DNA of 64,000 nucleotides from Chitinophaga polysaccharea (GTDB lineage Bacteria > Bacteroidota > Bacteroidia > Chitinophagales > Chitinophagaceae). Both the position numbers and the translations under genes were made by a program. The notes beneath the pieces were generated by a model that saw only the letters and a list, made by a program, of their open reading frames with translations, did not search any database and was not told the DNA's origin. Where the stretch lies: assembly GCF_007829335.1 (NCBI RefSeq), contig NZ_VIWO01000006.1:248001-312000 (forward strand), read 5' to 3'. This document shows, piece after piece, positions 1-9,356 of this stretch. Each line of letters begins with the position of its first letter. The stretch's first letter is position 1.

Positions 1-1
1 A

Positions 2-658
2 TTAAAAGTGGCACAAGATTGCGAACGCTTCGGTGCCGATGGCATTACCGTTCACCCCAGACCCGATGAACGTCATATTCGATACCAGGATGTGAGAGAC
101 CTGAAACCACTGGTCACTACAGAATTCAATATCGAGGGCTATCCTTCGAAAGACTTTATGGACCTGGTATTGGCTGTGAAACCACACCAGTGTACCCTGG
201 TACCAGATCCGCCAGATGCCATCACCTCTAACACCGGCTGGGATACTATTGCACATCAATCGCAATTAAGAGAAGTAATCGGTACATTGAAAAAAGCCGG
301 CATCCGTGTATCCATTTTCCTCAACCCGGATGTTAGTAAAGTGGAAGGCGCTAAAAGCGCAGGAGCCGACCGTATTGAACTATACACCGGCCCTTACGCC
401 GAAGAGTATACGAACGCACGTACACAACCGCAAAACCTGCAGCTCTTCAACGATTATAAAAACACCGCTAAAGAAGCCACCGCTATTGGCCTGGATCTCA
501 ATGCAGGACATGACCTGAATCTCGATAACCTCCGCTTCTTCAAGCTCCACATTCCCCAGCTGAAAGAAGTATCTATCGGTCACGCACTCGTTGCTGACGC
601 CCTGTATTTCGGACTGGAAAATACCATCCAACTCTACAAGCGACAACTAACAGATTAA
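2..658 (+). CDS. pdxJ: Pyridoxine 5'-phosphate synthase, 5' end cut by window
   Basis: Cytoplasmic enzyme that condenses 3-amino-2-oxopropyl phosphate with 1-deoxyxylulose 5-phosphate to pyridoxine 5'-phosphate, the last ring-closing step of DXP-dependent vitamin B6 synthesis. The visible part has the PdxJ signature around ITVHPRPDERHIR, the TEFNIEGYP segment and the C-terminal NAGHDLNLDNL active-site loop. The family is about 235-240 residues, so only some 20 N-terminal residues are missing. The reading frame is open from base 2; an in-frame GTG at position 8 lies in the middle of a conserved segment and is not the real start. It is followed by a hairpin and by the convergent gene lon. Assignment is firm. 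Confidence 0.95.
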   Translation, partial: LKVAQDCERFGADGITVHPRPDERHIRYQDVRDLKPLVTTEFNIEGYPSKDFMDLVLAVKPHQCTLVPDPPDAITSNTGWDTIAHQSQLREVIGTLKKAGIRVSIFLNPDVSKVEGAKSAGADRIELYTGPYAEEYTNARTQPQNLQLFNDYKNTAKEATAIGLDLNAGHDLNLDNLRFFKLHIPQLKEVSIGHALVADALYFGLENTIQLYKRQLTD

Positions 659-669
659 GCATAAAAAAA

Positions 670-701
670 CAAAACCATTCCGGTTCCCCGGAATGGTTTT
701 G
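670..701. terminator. Bidirectional intrinsic terminator between pdxJ and lon
   Basis: A perfect 14-bp stem (670-683 with 688-701) closes a TTCC loop. Read on the minus strand it is followed by seven T, so it fits best as the terminator of lon; on the plus strand it follows pdxJ closely but has only a short T stretch. The lon stop lies about 100 bp away. Confidence 0.8.
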
Positions 702-804
702 TCAACCCTTAAAACAATCAACATGAGTTCATAGCGGGGTCACAACAAACCGATATGAACTATATATAATTTGCCGCCATGACTGACGGCAATGTTACGC
801 CCCT

Positions 805-3207
805 TTACTTCTTTAATAACGCTATTTCCAGCACTTGGTTCATTTGTTTTACATAATGAAACTTCATGCCTTTGATATAAGAAGGATTTATGTCTTTGAT
901 ATCCTTCTCATTTTGCCAGCAAAGAATGATTTCCCGGATACCTGCCCTTTTGGCGGCCAGAATTTTCTCCTTGAGCCCACCTACCGGTAATACCTGTCCA
1001 CGCAACGTAATTTCACCACTCATGGCCAGGTACGATTTAACTTTACGGCCGGAAAATACCGACGCCAACGCTGTCAGCATCGTGATACCTGCACTCGGTC
1101 CGTCTTTAGGCACTGCCCCTTCTGGTATGTGTATATGTACACTTTTGCTTGAAAACAGCTTTGGATCCAGTTTCAGCTCCACCGCATGTGATTGCAGGTA
1201 AGTAAGTGCCGTCACAGCAGATTCTTTCATCACATTCCCCAGGTTACCTGTCAGCTTCAGATCTCCTTTTCCTTCGCTCAAGCTGCTTTCGATAAACAGG
1301 ATTTCGCCTCCTACATATGTCCAGGCCAGGCCTACGGCTACTCCCGGAGGATTACCCACTTTATAGATTTCATTGGAATAACGGGGTTTGCCCAATATCC
1401 GCTGTAAATCGGCCTCTGTCAGGCTATCCGGCAACGCTTTATCCATGGCTACCTGCTTGGCCAGGTTACGCATAATGGCGGCAAACTGCCGGTCCAACTC
1501 ACGTACCCCGCTCTCCCGGGTGTAATCTGAAATCAGCTGCTCTATGACCGGGTTGGTGATTTTTACTTTGATATCCTTCAGGCCATGGGCATCTTTCTGC
1601 TTAGGCAACAGGTGCCGCTTGGCTATCTCTACTTTCTCTTCTATAGAATACCCGCTCAGGTCTATAATTTCCAGCCTGTCGCGCAGCGCAGGGTGAATAG
1701 AATTGATATTATTGGCAGTGGCTATAAACAACACCTTGCTCAGGTCATACTCCAGTTCCAGGTAGTTATCGTAGAAAGTGCCGTTCTGCTCAGGATCCAG
1801 TACTTCCAGTAAGGCAGAACTAGGATCGCCCCGCATATCGTTGCCTATTTTATCAATCTCATCCAGGATCATTACCGGGTTAGATGACTTAATCTTACGG
1901 ATCGACTGTACCACCCGGCCCGGCATGGCGCCGATATAGGTTTTCCGGTGACCGCGGATTTCACTTTCATCATGCAGTCCCCCTAAACTCAAACGCACAT
2001 ACTTGCGCCCTACCGCATTGGCAATAGAACGGCCCAGTGAGGTTTTACCAATACCTGGAGGACCTACAAAGCACAGGATAGGCGACTTCATATCCCCTTT
2101 CAACTTCAGCACAGCCAGGTATTCCAGTATACGTTCCTTGATTTTTTCCATGCCGTAATGGTCATGGTCCAGTATTTTCTTGGCCTTTTTCAGATCGTAG
2201 CTATCCGTGGTGTATTCGTTCCAGGGCAAGTCCAGCATGAGATCCAGGTGATTGTATACCACGCTGTAATCAGGCGTGCTGGGATGCATGCGCTCCAGTT
2301 TCTCAATGCCTTTGGCAAAAGCTTCGGCTGCCGCAGCAGGCCACTTCTTCTCTTCCGCCTTGCGTTTCATCTCCTTCAGTTCCCGGTCATTGGCATCTCC
2401 CCCCAATTCTTCCTTGATCGACTTCATCTGCTGCTGCAGGAAGTAATCCCGCTGCTGCTTGTCCAGGTCTGCCTTGGTTTTATTGGTAATTTTATTCTTC
2501 AGCTCTGCCAGCTGCAACTCTGTTTGCAGCAATTTCATCAGTAATTCAGCCCTCGTACGCAGGTTATTGATTTCTAATAACTGTTGCTTTTCCTTCAGGT
2601 CGGAATTGAGATTGGAAGAAACAAAGTGCACCAGGAAAGAAGGATTCTCTATATTCTTCAGTATAATGCTGGCTTCAGATGGCAGGTTGGGAGATAATTG
2701 GATAATCTGCCCTGCCAGGTCTTTGATGGAAGAAATATAGGCTTCAAATTCGGAATCATCTTCCGCCGCCTCATCGTGCAGTATATTGATTTTGGCTTTG
2801 AAGTAAGGATCTTCCGACACAATTTCATCTATCTTAAAACGCTTGCGGCCCTGGATGATAATGGTAGTACCTCCATCGGGCATTTTGATCAGCTTCACAA
2901 TACGCGCTACCGTACCCACATCACTCAAATCTGCCACCGATGGGTCTTCTATCGTACTGTCCTTTTGTGCCACTACACCGATTGCTTTGTCGGTTTTGTA
3001 TGCATCGTTTACCGCCTTTATAGATTTATCCCGGCCTACCGTAATTGGCAGCACAACACCCGGAAATAATACTGTATTTCGTAATGGTAATAATGCCAGT
3101 TCATCGGGAATCTTCTCATCCTCCTGTCCCTCCCCATCTTCATTCAAAGGGATAATAGGCATGAACTCCATTTCATCTTCCGAATTTCCTAAATAAAATT
3201 TGTTCAT
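805..3207 (-). CDS. lon: ATP-dependent endopeptidase La (LonA)
   Basis: Cytoplasmic AAA+ serine protease that degrades misfolded and short-lived regulatory proteins. Domain order: acidic N-terminal extension (about 35 residues), LON substrate-binding domain from about residue 37, coiled-coil middle, AAA+ module with Walker [10 protein letters not shown] near residue 381 and the ILDEIDK Walker B, then the protease domain. The catalytic dyad is visible as Ser705 in PKDGPSAG and Lys748 in GLKEK, with the family's 43-residue spacing. At 800 residues it is of usual LonA length. It is monocistronic, convergent with pdxJ, and ends before a strong hairpin. No CIRCE-like operator was seen upstream. 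Identity is firm. Confidence 0.97.
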   Translation of the reverse strand: MNKFYLGNSEDEMEFMPIIPLNEDGEGQEDEKIPDELALLPLRNTVLFPGVVLPITVGRDKSIKAVNDAYKTDKAIGVVAQKDSTIEDPSVADLSDVGTVARIVKLIKMPDGGTTIIIQGRKRFKIDEIVSEDPYFKAKINILHDEAAEDDSEFEAYISSIKDLAGQIIQLSPNLPSEASIILKNIENPSFLVHFVSSNLNSDLKEKQQLLEINNLRTRAELLMKLLQTELQLAELKNKITNKTKADLDKQQRDYFLQQQMKSIKEELGGDANDRELKEMKRKAEEKKWPAAAAEAFAKGIEKLERMHPSTPDYSVVYNHLDLMLDLPWNEYTTDSYDLKKAKKILDHDHYGMEKIKERILEYLAVLKLKGDMKSPILCFVGPPGIGKTSLGRSIANAVGRKYVRLSLGGLHDESEIRGHRKTYIGAMPGRVVQSIRKIKSSNPVMILDEIDKIGNDMRGDPSSALLEVLDPEQNGTFYDNYLELEYDLSKVLFIATANNINSIHPALRDRLEIIDLSGYSIEEKVEIAKRHLLPKQKDAHGLKDIKVKITNPVIEQLISDYTRESGVRELDRQFAAIMRNLAKQVAMDKALPDSLTEADLQRILGKPRYSNEIYKVGNPPGVAVGLAWTYVGGEILFIESSLSEGKGDLKLTGNLGNVMKESAVTALTYLQSHAVELKLDPKLFSSKSVHIHIPEGAVPKDGPSAGITMLTALASVFSGRKVKSYLAMSGEITLRGQVLPVGGLKEKILAAKRAGIREIILCWQNEKDIKDINPSYIKGMKFHYVKQMNQVLEIALLKK

Positions 3208-3344
3208 CTGTGATATTTAAAAAGACATTCTGTCAGACACTCCCACAAAAGTCTTCATTTTTTTAGATACCCCTACATTGTCAAGTTTGGTGCCAAGTGA
3301 CGCTCTGGCAGACCGCTATTAGGCCACTTAACCAGCTATTAGCA

Positions 3345-3393
3345 AAAAAGCAGCGAAGACAAATGTGATACACATTTGTCTTCGCTGCTTTTT
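3345..3393. terminator. Strong intrinsic terminator (23-bp stem)
   Basis: A perfect 23-bp inverted repeat (3345-3367 with 3371-3393) with a 3-nt ATA loop and T runs on both sides. It lies just downstream of the stop of the minus-strand outer-membrane protein gene that ends at 3420, and insulates lon from it. Confidence 0.88.
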
Positions 3394-3419
3394 ATGGAAA
3401 GCTATACTTTGCGGTACTT

Positions 3420-4031
3420 TTAGAAGCTTACCCCTACACCCAGCTGAATGCTCTGGTTTTTCCAGTTGCTGGTGTTGGTAACGCTTTCTGCATTCTTCAC
3501 ATCATTGAAGCCGATGATGTAGCGGGCACTTACGTTTACGATAGGCAGTTGTAACCATAAACCGGCAACACCGGAAATTTCACCACCTTTGAAAGCCTCA
3601 TTGGCAGCGCCAAATACTTTCCTGTCGCTGACCATAGCACCAAACTGAGGTCCTACCTGAAGTTTCAGGCGCGGGGTACCTAAATCAATGTTAGCTAATA
3701 AAGGAATGCTAAGGTAGTTGAGGTTTACTTTTTTGCGGTTATCGGAAGTACTTACATTCTTGTAGATGTCGCTAAAGTTGTCGGTAGTTTCTGTTTTGAT
3801 AGAAGAGAAAATCACCTCTCCCTGTACTCCGAATCCTTTTACCAGATTCAGTTGAGCGAAACCTCCCAAGTGGTAGCCTAATTTAAACCCATCCTGAAAA
3901 CCAGTTCCGTCAAGCTTTCCAAGGTTGGCACCGCCCTTGATACCGAAGCGCAGAAACTTCGTGGTTTGGGCATTTACGGCGGTTACGGCGGTCATCGTCA
4001 GCAACGCTGCGGCGAAAAACAGTTTTTTCAT
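3420..4031 (-). CDS. Outer membrane beta-barrel protein (porin family/PorT-like)
   Basis: Predicted secreted protein of 203 residues. A signal peptide is clear (MKK, hydrophobic stretch to about residue 20, cleavage near VNAQT). The mature part alternates polar and aromatic or hydrophobic residues with many glycines (FGIKGGANLG, YHLGGFAQLNL, LQVGPQFG) and ends in a phenylalanine-terminated strand (IQLGVGVSF), typical of the Bacteroidota 'outer membrane protein beta-barrel' family. The specific role is unknown. It stands alone, with a strong terminator behind it. The family call is good; a transport or surface function is only inferred. Confidence 0.75.
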   Translation of the reverse strand: MKKLFFAAALLTMTAVTAVNAQTTKFLRFGIKGGANLGKLDGTGFQDGFKLGYHLGGFAQLNLVKGFGVQGEVIFSSIKTETTDNFSDIYKNVSTSDNRKKVNLNYLSIPLLANIDLGTPRLKLQVGPQFGAMVSDRKVFGAANEAFKGGEISGVAGLWLQLPIVNVSARYIIGFNDVKNAESVTNTSNWKNQSIQLGVGVSF

Positions 4032-4143
4032 AAATCTTGAATTGTTAGTAATGGTTAAAATATAGACGTCCCAGGGAAACGTTACCCCTATTTTGTAATT
4101 ACAAATTCCGTAAATACAAATTCCGTGCTACTTGTTAAAAAAA

Positions 4144-5052
4144 TCAAAAACTGTAGGCCATACGGGCAGTGAAGTAACTCATAATCCCCTGATCCACACC
4201 GGTGAAAGGCTTGAAAACAGTGAAGGCGGGAGCCAGGTTAAAGCGACCAATAAAATACGATAAATTGAGGGTAAGATCCAGGGCGCGGGGCGCAAACTCG
4301 GTATGATCTTCAAAATTCAGCTCTTTTCCCGGGTGCTTTACTATTTTACTCAGCTTGGGAGAGCGGGTGATATATTGGAATGCCTTAAGATTGCTGTAAT
4401 AGTTGGCGGTGCCCATCGTGAAGTTAACGGAAGGGGTGAGCATTAATACATCCATACGGCCCAATACGCTGGAAAATATAAACGGATGCCTTACCGATAC
4501 GATGGTATTGAAATCATTGCCCCGCAGGGTTTCTCTTTTGTGCATGCCTTCAGACACGTCCTTTCCCCAGCCGTAATCCAGGCTCACACCAGGTTGCAGC
4601 CACCAGCGGCGATAGTAGAAGTAAGTAAATATTTCATTCCGGATAGGTGTAGCAGGCACATCTGTGGAATCGGCAAACAGGTAGTGGGTATAGGAAATGC
4701 CAGTGAGGAAGTCTTTGTTTTTCGTATAGTCATAACCGGCAGTCAGATCCCATTCAAACCATGGCTGATGATCTGAATTGAAAAGATAATAAGCGCTAAC
4801 GCTTGCGTATACACCGCTTTTATGATAATAACTCAGAGAGGGAGCTACAAATGTTTTCAAAACAATTGGCAACTCAAAGTTGGTGACCTTACTGCCGTAA
4901 GCAGGATTATTACCATACCCAACGCCCACCACCACTTCGCTCTTTTGCTGCTTCTGCAGCAATGAGTCCAGCTGTTTCTCCAGCTCTGCTAAAGTCTGTC
5001 CGGTTGCAACACGGCTACATAGCAACAGGAACGTTAAGAAGTATAGGCGCAT
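4144..5052 (-). CDS. Predicted outer-membrane or periplasmic protein, unknown function
   Basis: 302 residues. N-terminal signal peptide (hydrophobic to about residue 15, then TGQTLAELEKQLDSLLQKQQ, a short coiled-coil-like segment). The rest consists of alternating strands rich in Tyr, Trp and Phe with repeated Y-x-Y patterns and a C-terminal aromatic (ARMAYSF), which suggests a small outer-membrane beta-barrel. I do not recognise a named family. It is transcribed from its own candidate promoter with TATCTTGC at the -7 position. The barrel assignment rests on composition and end residues only. Confidence 0.6.
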   Translation of the reverse strand: MRLYFLTFLLLCSRVATGQTLAELEKQLDSLLQKQQKSEVVVGVGYGNNPAYGSKVTNFELPIVLKTFVAPSLSYYHKSGVYASVSAYYLFNSDHQPWFEWDLTAGYDYTKNKDFLTGISYTHYLFADSTDVPATPIRNEIFTYFYYRRWWLQPGVSLDYGWGKDVSEGMHKRETLRGNDFNTIVSVRHPFIFSSVLGRMDVLMLTPSVNFTMGTANYYSNLKAFQYITRSPKLSKIVKHPGKELNFEDHTEFAPRALDLTLNLSYFIGRFNLAPAFTVFKPFTGVDQGIMSYFTARMAYSF

Positions 5053-5070
5053 GTTTTAAAAGTACTGACT

Positions 5071-5078
5071 GCAAGATA
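5071..5078 (-). promoter_or_regulatory. Candidate -7 promoter box
   Basis: The minus strand reads TATCTTGC, 6-7 of 8 matches to the Bacteroidota -7 consensus TAnnTTTG, 18 nt upstream of the start codon at 5052. No convincing -33 TTG was found. Confidence 0.35.
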
Positions 5079-5092
5079 AGAGTAATTCAGTA

Positions 5093-5136
5093 TTTAACAC
5101 CCCCTATCCCGTGAATAAGGGGAATAGGGGGTTAAA
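5093..5136 (-). terminator. Probable terminator of the metallophosphoesterase gene
   Basis: Long imperfect inverted repeat: TTTAAC plus a C-rich arm (5093-5110) pairs with a G-rich arm and GTTAAA (5119-5136), with small bulges. It lies about 30 nt downstream of the stop at 5165. There is no long T run, so efficiency is uncertain. Confidence 0.5.
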
Positions 5137-5164
5137 CAGCGCTTTTCTGTCGGCCGGCCAGCAA

Positions 5165-6436
5165 TCAGGTCAGATCTATCACTGTAATCTCCGGCAATAT
5201 GCCCACCCGTCCGGGGTATCCGAGGAAACCGAATCCACGGTTAACGTACAGGAATTGGTCGCCTTTCTTATATAATCCGGCCCACTGTTTATAAAAGTAC
5301 TGCGCCGGGCTCCATTTTAAGCCAGGAATTTCCACGCCGAACTGCATACCGTGGGTATGGCCGGCGAGGGTCAGGGAAATGTCGGGATATTCCGGGCGCA
5401 CCTGTGCATCCCAATGGGTGGGGTCGTGCGACATCAATATTTTAAAGGGAATATCTGCCACACCTTCGTAGGCCCGTTTCAGGTCGCCGTAGCGGGGAAA
5501 ACGCTTAATGGAACTCCAGTTTTCCACCCCGAGCAGGGCTATTTTTTCACCACCGCGCTCCAGTACTACATTTTCGTTCATCATCAGTTTCCATCCCAGC
5601 TCCCCATGTAAGGCCTTCACCTGGTCCAGGTTAGCATGCTGCATAGCGCTATAGCCGTTGGGCGTTTTATCGGGCCAGGGGTAATAATCGCCGTAGTCGT
5701 GGTTGCCCAGGGTAGAATACACGCCCATAGGTGCTTTTACCTCCCTGAATACATCCATCCAATCGGCCATTTCCACGGCCCGGTCGTTGACCAGATCGCC
5801 GGTAAATAGTACCAGGTCGGGCTTTTGATCGTTGATCATCTTAATACCTTTGAGTACGGCCTCGCGGTTGGCGAAGCTGCCGGAGTGGATATCGGATATC
5901 TGTACAATACGCATGCCCCTGAAAGCGTTGGGCAGGTGCTTAAAGCCCATTTTAATCCGGTGTATGCGGTAATTGTATTTATTGGAAAACCCATATACCA
6001 GGGATGCAAAGAGGGTGCCTCCTGCAATAAGCCCCAGGCGGTTCAGGAACTGAGAGCGGGTGAGTCCGCTCACTACCCCACTGCCATCCGGCACAGCCGG
6101 TGTGCTACCAGAAAATCGGCGGATGATCCATACCACCCCTCTCCGGAGGTCGTCGATCAATAAAAACACGGATACCAGGAGCTTGGCTACCACCAGGCCC
6201 ATAAAAATAGCCATGAGATAGGATTTCAGCACGGGGGGCCAGCTATGCCAGTTGATATAGGGCAACAGGGCCACCATCAGGAGGCAGCTGATTGAAATAA
6301 ACCAGTAAATCGTATAGGTAATGTTCCGGACCCGTGGAGCCGACATATAGACCATGGCTCTAATGGCCTGGAAAACGTAAATATCTAACAACAGTAGAAA
6401 AAAAATCAGAATAATAGAGTTTAACCCGGGTCGCAT
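5165..6436 (-). CDS. Membrane-anchored metallophosphoesterase (YkuE-like)
   Basis: 423 residues. Three N-terminal membrane segments (about 7-27, 41-60, 72-94) and a fourth hydrophobic stretch (about 132-150) precede a calcineurin-like phosphoesterase domain. Its metal ligand motifs are all present: DIHSG (Asp182, His184), GDLVND, GNHDY and the late GHTHGMQFG. The active site would face the outer side of the cytoplasmic membrane. Relatives (YkuE, and the LpxH-like superfamily) act on phosphodiesters or on lipid or teichoic substrates; the substrate here cannot be read from sequence. It stands alone, followed by a hairpin. Confidence 0.85.
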   Translation of the reverse strand: MRPGLNSIILIFFLLLLDIYVFQAIRAMVYMSAPRVRNITYTIYWFISISCLLMVALLPYINWHSWPPVLKSYLMAIFMGLVVAKLLVSVFLLIDDLRRGVVWIIRRFSGSTPAVPDGSGVVSGLTRSQFLNRLGLIAGGTLFASLVYGFSNKYNYRIHRIKMGFKHLPNAFRGMRIVQISDIHSGSFANREAVLKGIKMINDQKPDLVLFTGDLVNDRAVEMADWMDVFREVKAPMGVYSTLGNHDYGDYYPWPDKTPNGYSAMQHANLDQVKALHGELGWKLMMNENVVLERGGEKIALLGVENWSSIKRFPRYGDLKRAYEGVADIPFKILMSHDPTHWDAQVRPEYPDISLTLAGHTHGMQFGVEIPGLKWSPAQYFYKQWAGLYKKGDQFLYVNRGFGFLGYPGRVGILPEITVIDLT

Positions 6437-6885
6437 TATGAATTTTTAATATAGTTTATAACCAGATAGCAATTTAGCGCAAGTAAACTGGTCGAAAAAG
6501 TTAAAACAGGTCTTGCAAGTATATAGACGAATAACAAGGAGAAGAATTGTATGTTTTATTTTTTTTGTTAAGTTAGGGGAAACAGTACATTTGCTGGCTG
6601 ACCGGTTAACGAAGATAACTTTAATATTTTAATAATATATTAGTCATGCGGAGGCCGAAACCGGCTAAAAATTAACCCGTTAACAGAGGACGGGAGCCTG
6701 TTCTGCGAACAGTTTGTGTATAAATAAATATACTGCAGCACCCGATTTTTATGTAATCGTTGTATTTTTGTCCGATTGAGCTACTTTTAATCGTTACTTT
6801 TAGATATAAGGCGTAGATTAATTACCAGTTACGGGACGATTTATCGCCCGCCGTTGGTGGGTGGTATTATTCAAATGAATTGATT
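6437..6885. other. 449-bp non-coding gap with promoter and short inverted repeats
   Basis: No ORF or RNA gene was recognised. It is AT-rich between divergent genes. It holds a TATTTTTG promoter box (6763-6770), a 6+6 bp inverted repeat CTGTTC-TGC-GAACAG (6698-6712), one exact DnaA-box match TGTGTATAA (6715-6723), and two copies of a CGTTAAC/GGTTAAC motif. A single DnaA box is not enough to call an origin. Confidence 0.5.
6763..6770 (+). promoter_or_regulatory. Candidate -7 promoter box for UPF0173 gene
   Basis: Exact match TATTTTTG to the Bacteroidota TAnnTTTG box. It implies a leader of about 110 nt before the start at 6886. No clear -33 TTG. Confidence 0.45.
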
Positions 6886-7566
6886 ATGAAGTATACTTGT
6901 TACGGACATTCTTGTTTTGCAGTGGAAATAAAGGGAAAAAACATTCTTTTTGATCCTTTCATTACGCACAACGAGCTGGCAAAAAAAGTAGACATTCATG
7001 CCATAAAGGCGGATTATATTTTTGTGTCGCATGGGCATGAAGACCATACCGCCGACCTGATTGACCTGGCAAAGCGCACCGGGGCTACCGTGGTATCCAA
7101 TTATGAAATTGTTACCTGGGCAGGTAAACAGGGGTTGACAAAGCTGCATCCCATGAATACCGGTGGTAAATGGGCTTTTGAGTTTGGTACCGTAAAATGC
7201 GTGGTAGCACAGCATTCCAGCAGTTTACCGGACGGCACTTACGGCGGCAACCCGATGGGCTTTATATTTATGACGGAAGAAGGAAATTTTTATTATTCCG
7301 GTGATACGGCGCTCACCCTGGATATGGAGCTGGTGCCATCTATTGCTACCCTGGATTTTGCTGTATTACCGATTGGTGATAATTTCACAATGGGTATTAC
7401 GGATGCCATTGCAGCGGCCGAATTAATAGAATGCGACAGGATAGTGGGTGTTCATTACAATACTTTTGGCTATGTAAAAATTGATCCCGTTGAAGCAATC
7501 GGGCAATTCGGAGATGCTGGTCTGGATTTGATACTTCCTGAAATAGGAAGTACTATAGAGGTTTGA
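6886..7566 (+). CDS. UPF0173 metallo-beta-lactamase-fold hydrolase
   Basis: 226 residues of the UPF0173 / YtkL-type metal-dependent hydrolase family, a compact metallo-beta-lactamase fold. The zinc-binding signature is present as SHGHEDHTAD, and later ligands are in AQHSSS, YYSGDTAL and GVHYNTF. The substrate is not known for most members. I chose the ATG at 6886, where MKYTCYGHSCF matches the usual family N-terminus; an upstream TTG at 6880 would add only two residues. It lies 67 bp before parA and may be co-transcribed with it. Confidence 0.88.
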   Translation: MKYTCYGHSCFAVEIKGKNILFDPFITHNELAKKVDIHAIKADYIFVSHGHEDHTADLIDLAKRTGATVVSNYEIVTWAGKQGLTKLHPMNTGGKWAFEFGTVKCVVAQHSSSLPDGTYGGNPMGFIFMTEEGNFYYSGDTALTLDMELVPSIATLDFAVLPIGDNFTMGITDAIAAAELIECDRIVGVHYNTFGYVKIDPVEAIGQFGDAGLDLILPEIGSTIEV

Positions 7567-7633
7567 GGAGGAAGTGATCATAGCTGATTTATCCTTTATC
7601 CTATAAATAACCTTAGAATTTTTAAACAACACA

Positions 7634-8455
7634 ATGGCTAGAATAATCGCAATCGCTAACCAGAAAGGTGGCGTAGGAAAAACTACAAGTGCAATAAACC
7701 TGGCAAGCAGCCTGGCTGTGCTGGAATTTAAAACACTGTTGGTAGATGCCGACCCGCAGGCCAACAGCACTACGGGGCTGGGTTTCGACCTGCGCAATGT
7801 GCAGCAGAGTTTGTACGACTGTATGGTGAACGATGTGCAGGCCAAAGATGTAGTACTGGAATCAGATACTCCCAACCTGAAAGTGCTGCCTTCCCATATC
7901 GACCTGGTAGGGGCAGAACTGGAGCTCATCAACCATCCCAACCGGGAACGGGTGATGAAACAGGTGATTGATAGCGTGGCATCGGACTATGATTTTGTGA
8001 TTGTAGACTGCTCCCCTTCCCTGGGCCTGATCACGGTAAATGCCCTGGTGGCTTCCAACTCGGTGATTATCCCGGTACAATGCGAATTCTTTGCCCTGGA
8101 AGGTTTGGGTAAATTGCTGAATACGATAAAAATTGTACAAAGCCGCTTAAATACAGCGCTGGAAATAGAAGGCATCCTGATGACCATGTACGATGGTCGT
8201 TTGCGCCTGAGTAACCAGGTTGTGGATGAGGTAAAACAACATTTTGAAGAAAGTGTGTTTAACACCATCATTCACCGCAACACCAAACTGGGAGAGGCTC
8301 CCAGCTTTGGTAAATCTGTAATTATGTATGATGCCGCCAGCACAGGAGCTATCAACTACCTGAACCTGGCCAAGGAAATCCTGCAAAAACATAACTACAC
8401 CAAAATTAAATCCAAAGACAAAATCCTAGCTATTAACGATGACCAATCCAAGTAA
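7634..8455 (+). CDS. parA: Chromosome partitioning ATPase ParA/Soj
   Basis: 273-residue deviant-Walker P-loop ATPase that forms nucleotide-dependent gradients on DNA and moves ParB-parS complexes for chromosome segregation. The deviant Walker A KGGVGKTT is near residue 13, with the signature lysine, and Walker A' LLVDADPQANST follows; FVIVDCSPSLG is the Walker B region. The final 17 bp overlap parB, so the pair is translationally coupled. It has the normal chromosomal ParA length with no N-terminal HTH extension, as in Soj. Confidence 0.95.
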   Translation: MARIIAIANQKGGVGKTTSAINLASSLAVLEFKTLLVDADPQANSTTGLGFDLRNVQQSLYDCMVNDVQAKDVVLESDTPNLKVLPSHIDLVGAELELINHPNRERVMKQVIDSVASDYDFVIVDCSPSLGLITVNALVASNSVIIPVQCEFFALEGLGKLLNTIKIVQSRLNTALEIEGILMTMYDGRLRLSNQVVDEVKQHFEESVFNTIIHRNTKLGEAPSFGKSVIMYDAASTGAINYLNLAKEILQKHNYTKIKSKDKILAINDDQSK

Positions 8456-9356
8456 GAAAGAGGCGTTGGGTAAGGGCATCCGCTCTCTGCTTCAAAACAT
8501 TGATACAGATCTGAAGCATACTGCCAGTACCCTGGGTGATAAGGTAGTAGCTGCTGCTACCGGTATTGAACGCATACCGCTGGATCTGATTGTAACCAAT
8601 CCGAAACAGCCACGTCGCGACTTTGATGAAGTTTCTTTACAGGAGTTGAGCCAGTCTATCAAACTGCACGACATTATTCAACCTATTACGGTATCAAAGG
8701 TCAACAGTAAGAAATACCAGCTGATAGCCGGTGAAAGGCGTTTAAGAGCCAGCAAACTGGCTGGTTTGAAAGATATCCCCGCTTATGTTCGCCAGGTGAA
8801 TGACCAGGAACTGCTGGAACTGGCGCTGCTGGAAAATCTCCAACGCGAAAACCTCAACGCGATTGAGGTAGGATTGAGCTACAAACGGTTAATGGAAGAA
8901 TGTACCCTTACACAGGAACAGGTGGCCGACCGTATGGGCAAGGAAAGAAGTACCGTTACCAACTATATACGCCTGCTTAAACTGCCCCCGGATATCCAGG
9001 TGGCCGTACGAAATGGCCAGTTAAGCATGGGACATGCCCGTGTATTGACCGGCGTGGAAAATGTGGAAAACCAGCTTTTCCTCTACAACGAAATTCTGAA
9101 AGCCGGTTTGTCGGTACGACAAACAGAAGACCTGGCCCGCAGAATTAATCAAACCGACAAAAACCGTCAGCAGCCATCTGCTAAACTAAAGTTACCTCCT
9201 GCATTTCAGAAGATCCAGGATAAGCTTTCCTCTCATTTCTCTACCAAAGTAAAACTGGACAGGGGTAAGAGCGGCAAAGGCAGTATTTTGATTGAATTCT
9301 ATTCGGACGAAGAACTGGATAGCATCCTGGAAAAAATAGATATATACGGTGGCTAA
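8439..9356 (+). CDS. parB: Chromosome partitioning protein ParB/Spo0J
   Basis: 305-residue CTPase and DNA-binding clamp that loads at parS. The N-terminus KKEALGKGIRSLLQNID is the typical ParA-interaction peptide. The ParB/Srx domain follows (NPKQPRRDFDEVSLQELSQSI, then the CTP-binding GERRLRASKLAG and LLENLQRENLNAIE motifs), then the helix-turn-helix (LTQEQVADRMGKERSTVTNYIRLLKLP) and a C-terminal dimerisation domain. It starts inside parA and ends 8 bp inside the next gene. No full parS palindrome was spotted in this window. Confidence 0.95.
   Translation: MTNPSKKEALGKGIRSLLQNIDTDLKHTASTLGDKVVAAATGIERIPLDLIVTNPKQPRRDFDEVSLQELSQSIKLHDIIQPITVSKVNSKKYQLIAGERRLRASKLAGLKDIPAYVRQVNDQELLELALLENLQRENLNAIEVGLSYKRLMEECTLTQEQVADRMGKERSTVTNYIRLLKLPPDIQVAVRNGQLSMGHARVLTGVENVENQLFLYNEILKAGLSVRQTEDLARRINQTDKNRQQPSAKLKLPPAFQKIQDKLSSHFSTKVKLDRGKSGKGSILIEFYSDEELDSILEKIDIYGG

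Noticed and set aside
2158-2544. Long open frames antisense to lon and to many other genes
   Set aside because: They are shadows of conserved coding regions, with no family similarity, promoter or sensible composition.
6437-6885. Replication origin upstream of parAB
   Set aside because: Only one exact DnaA box and no dnaA gene in the window; not enough evidence.
7634-9356. Plasmid or integrated-element partition locus
   Set aside because: ParA/ParB are of chromosomal type and sit with DUF5683 and dapB, a normal Bacteroidota chromosomal arrangement.
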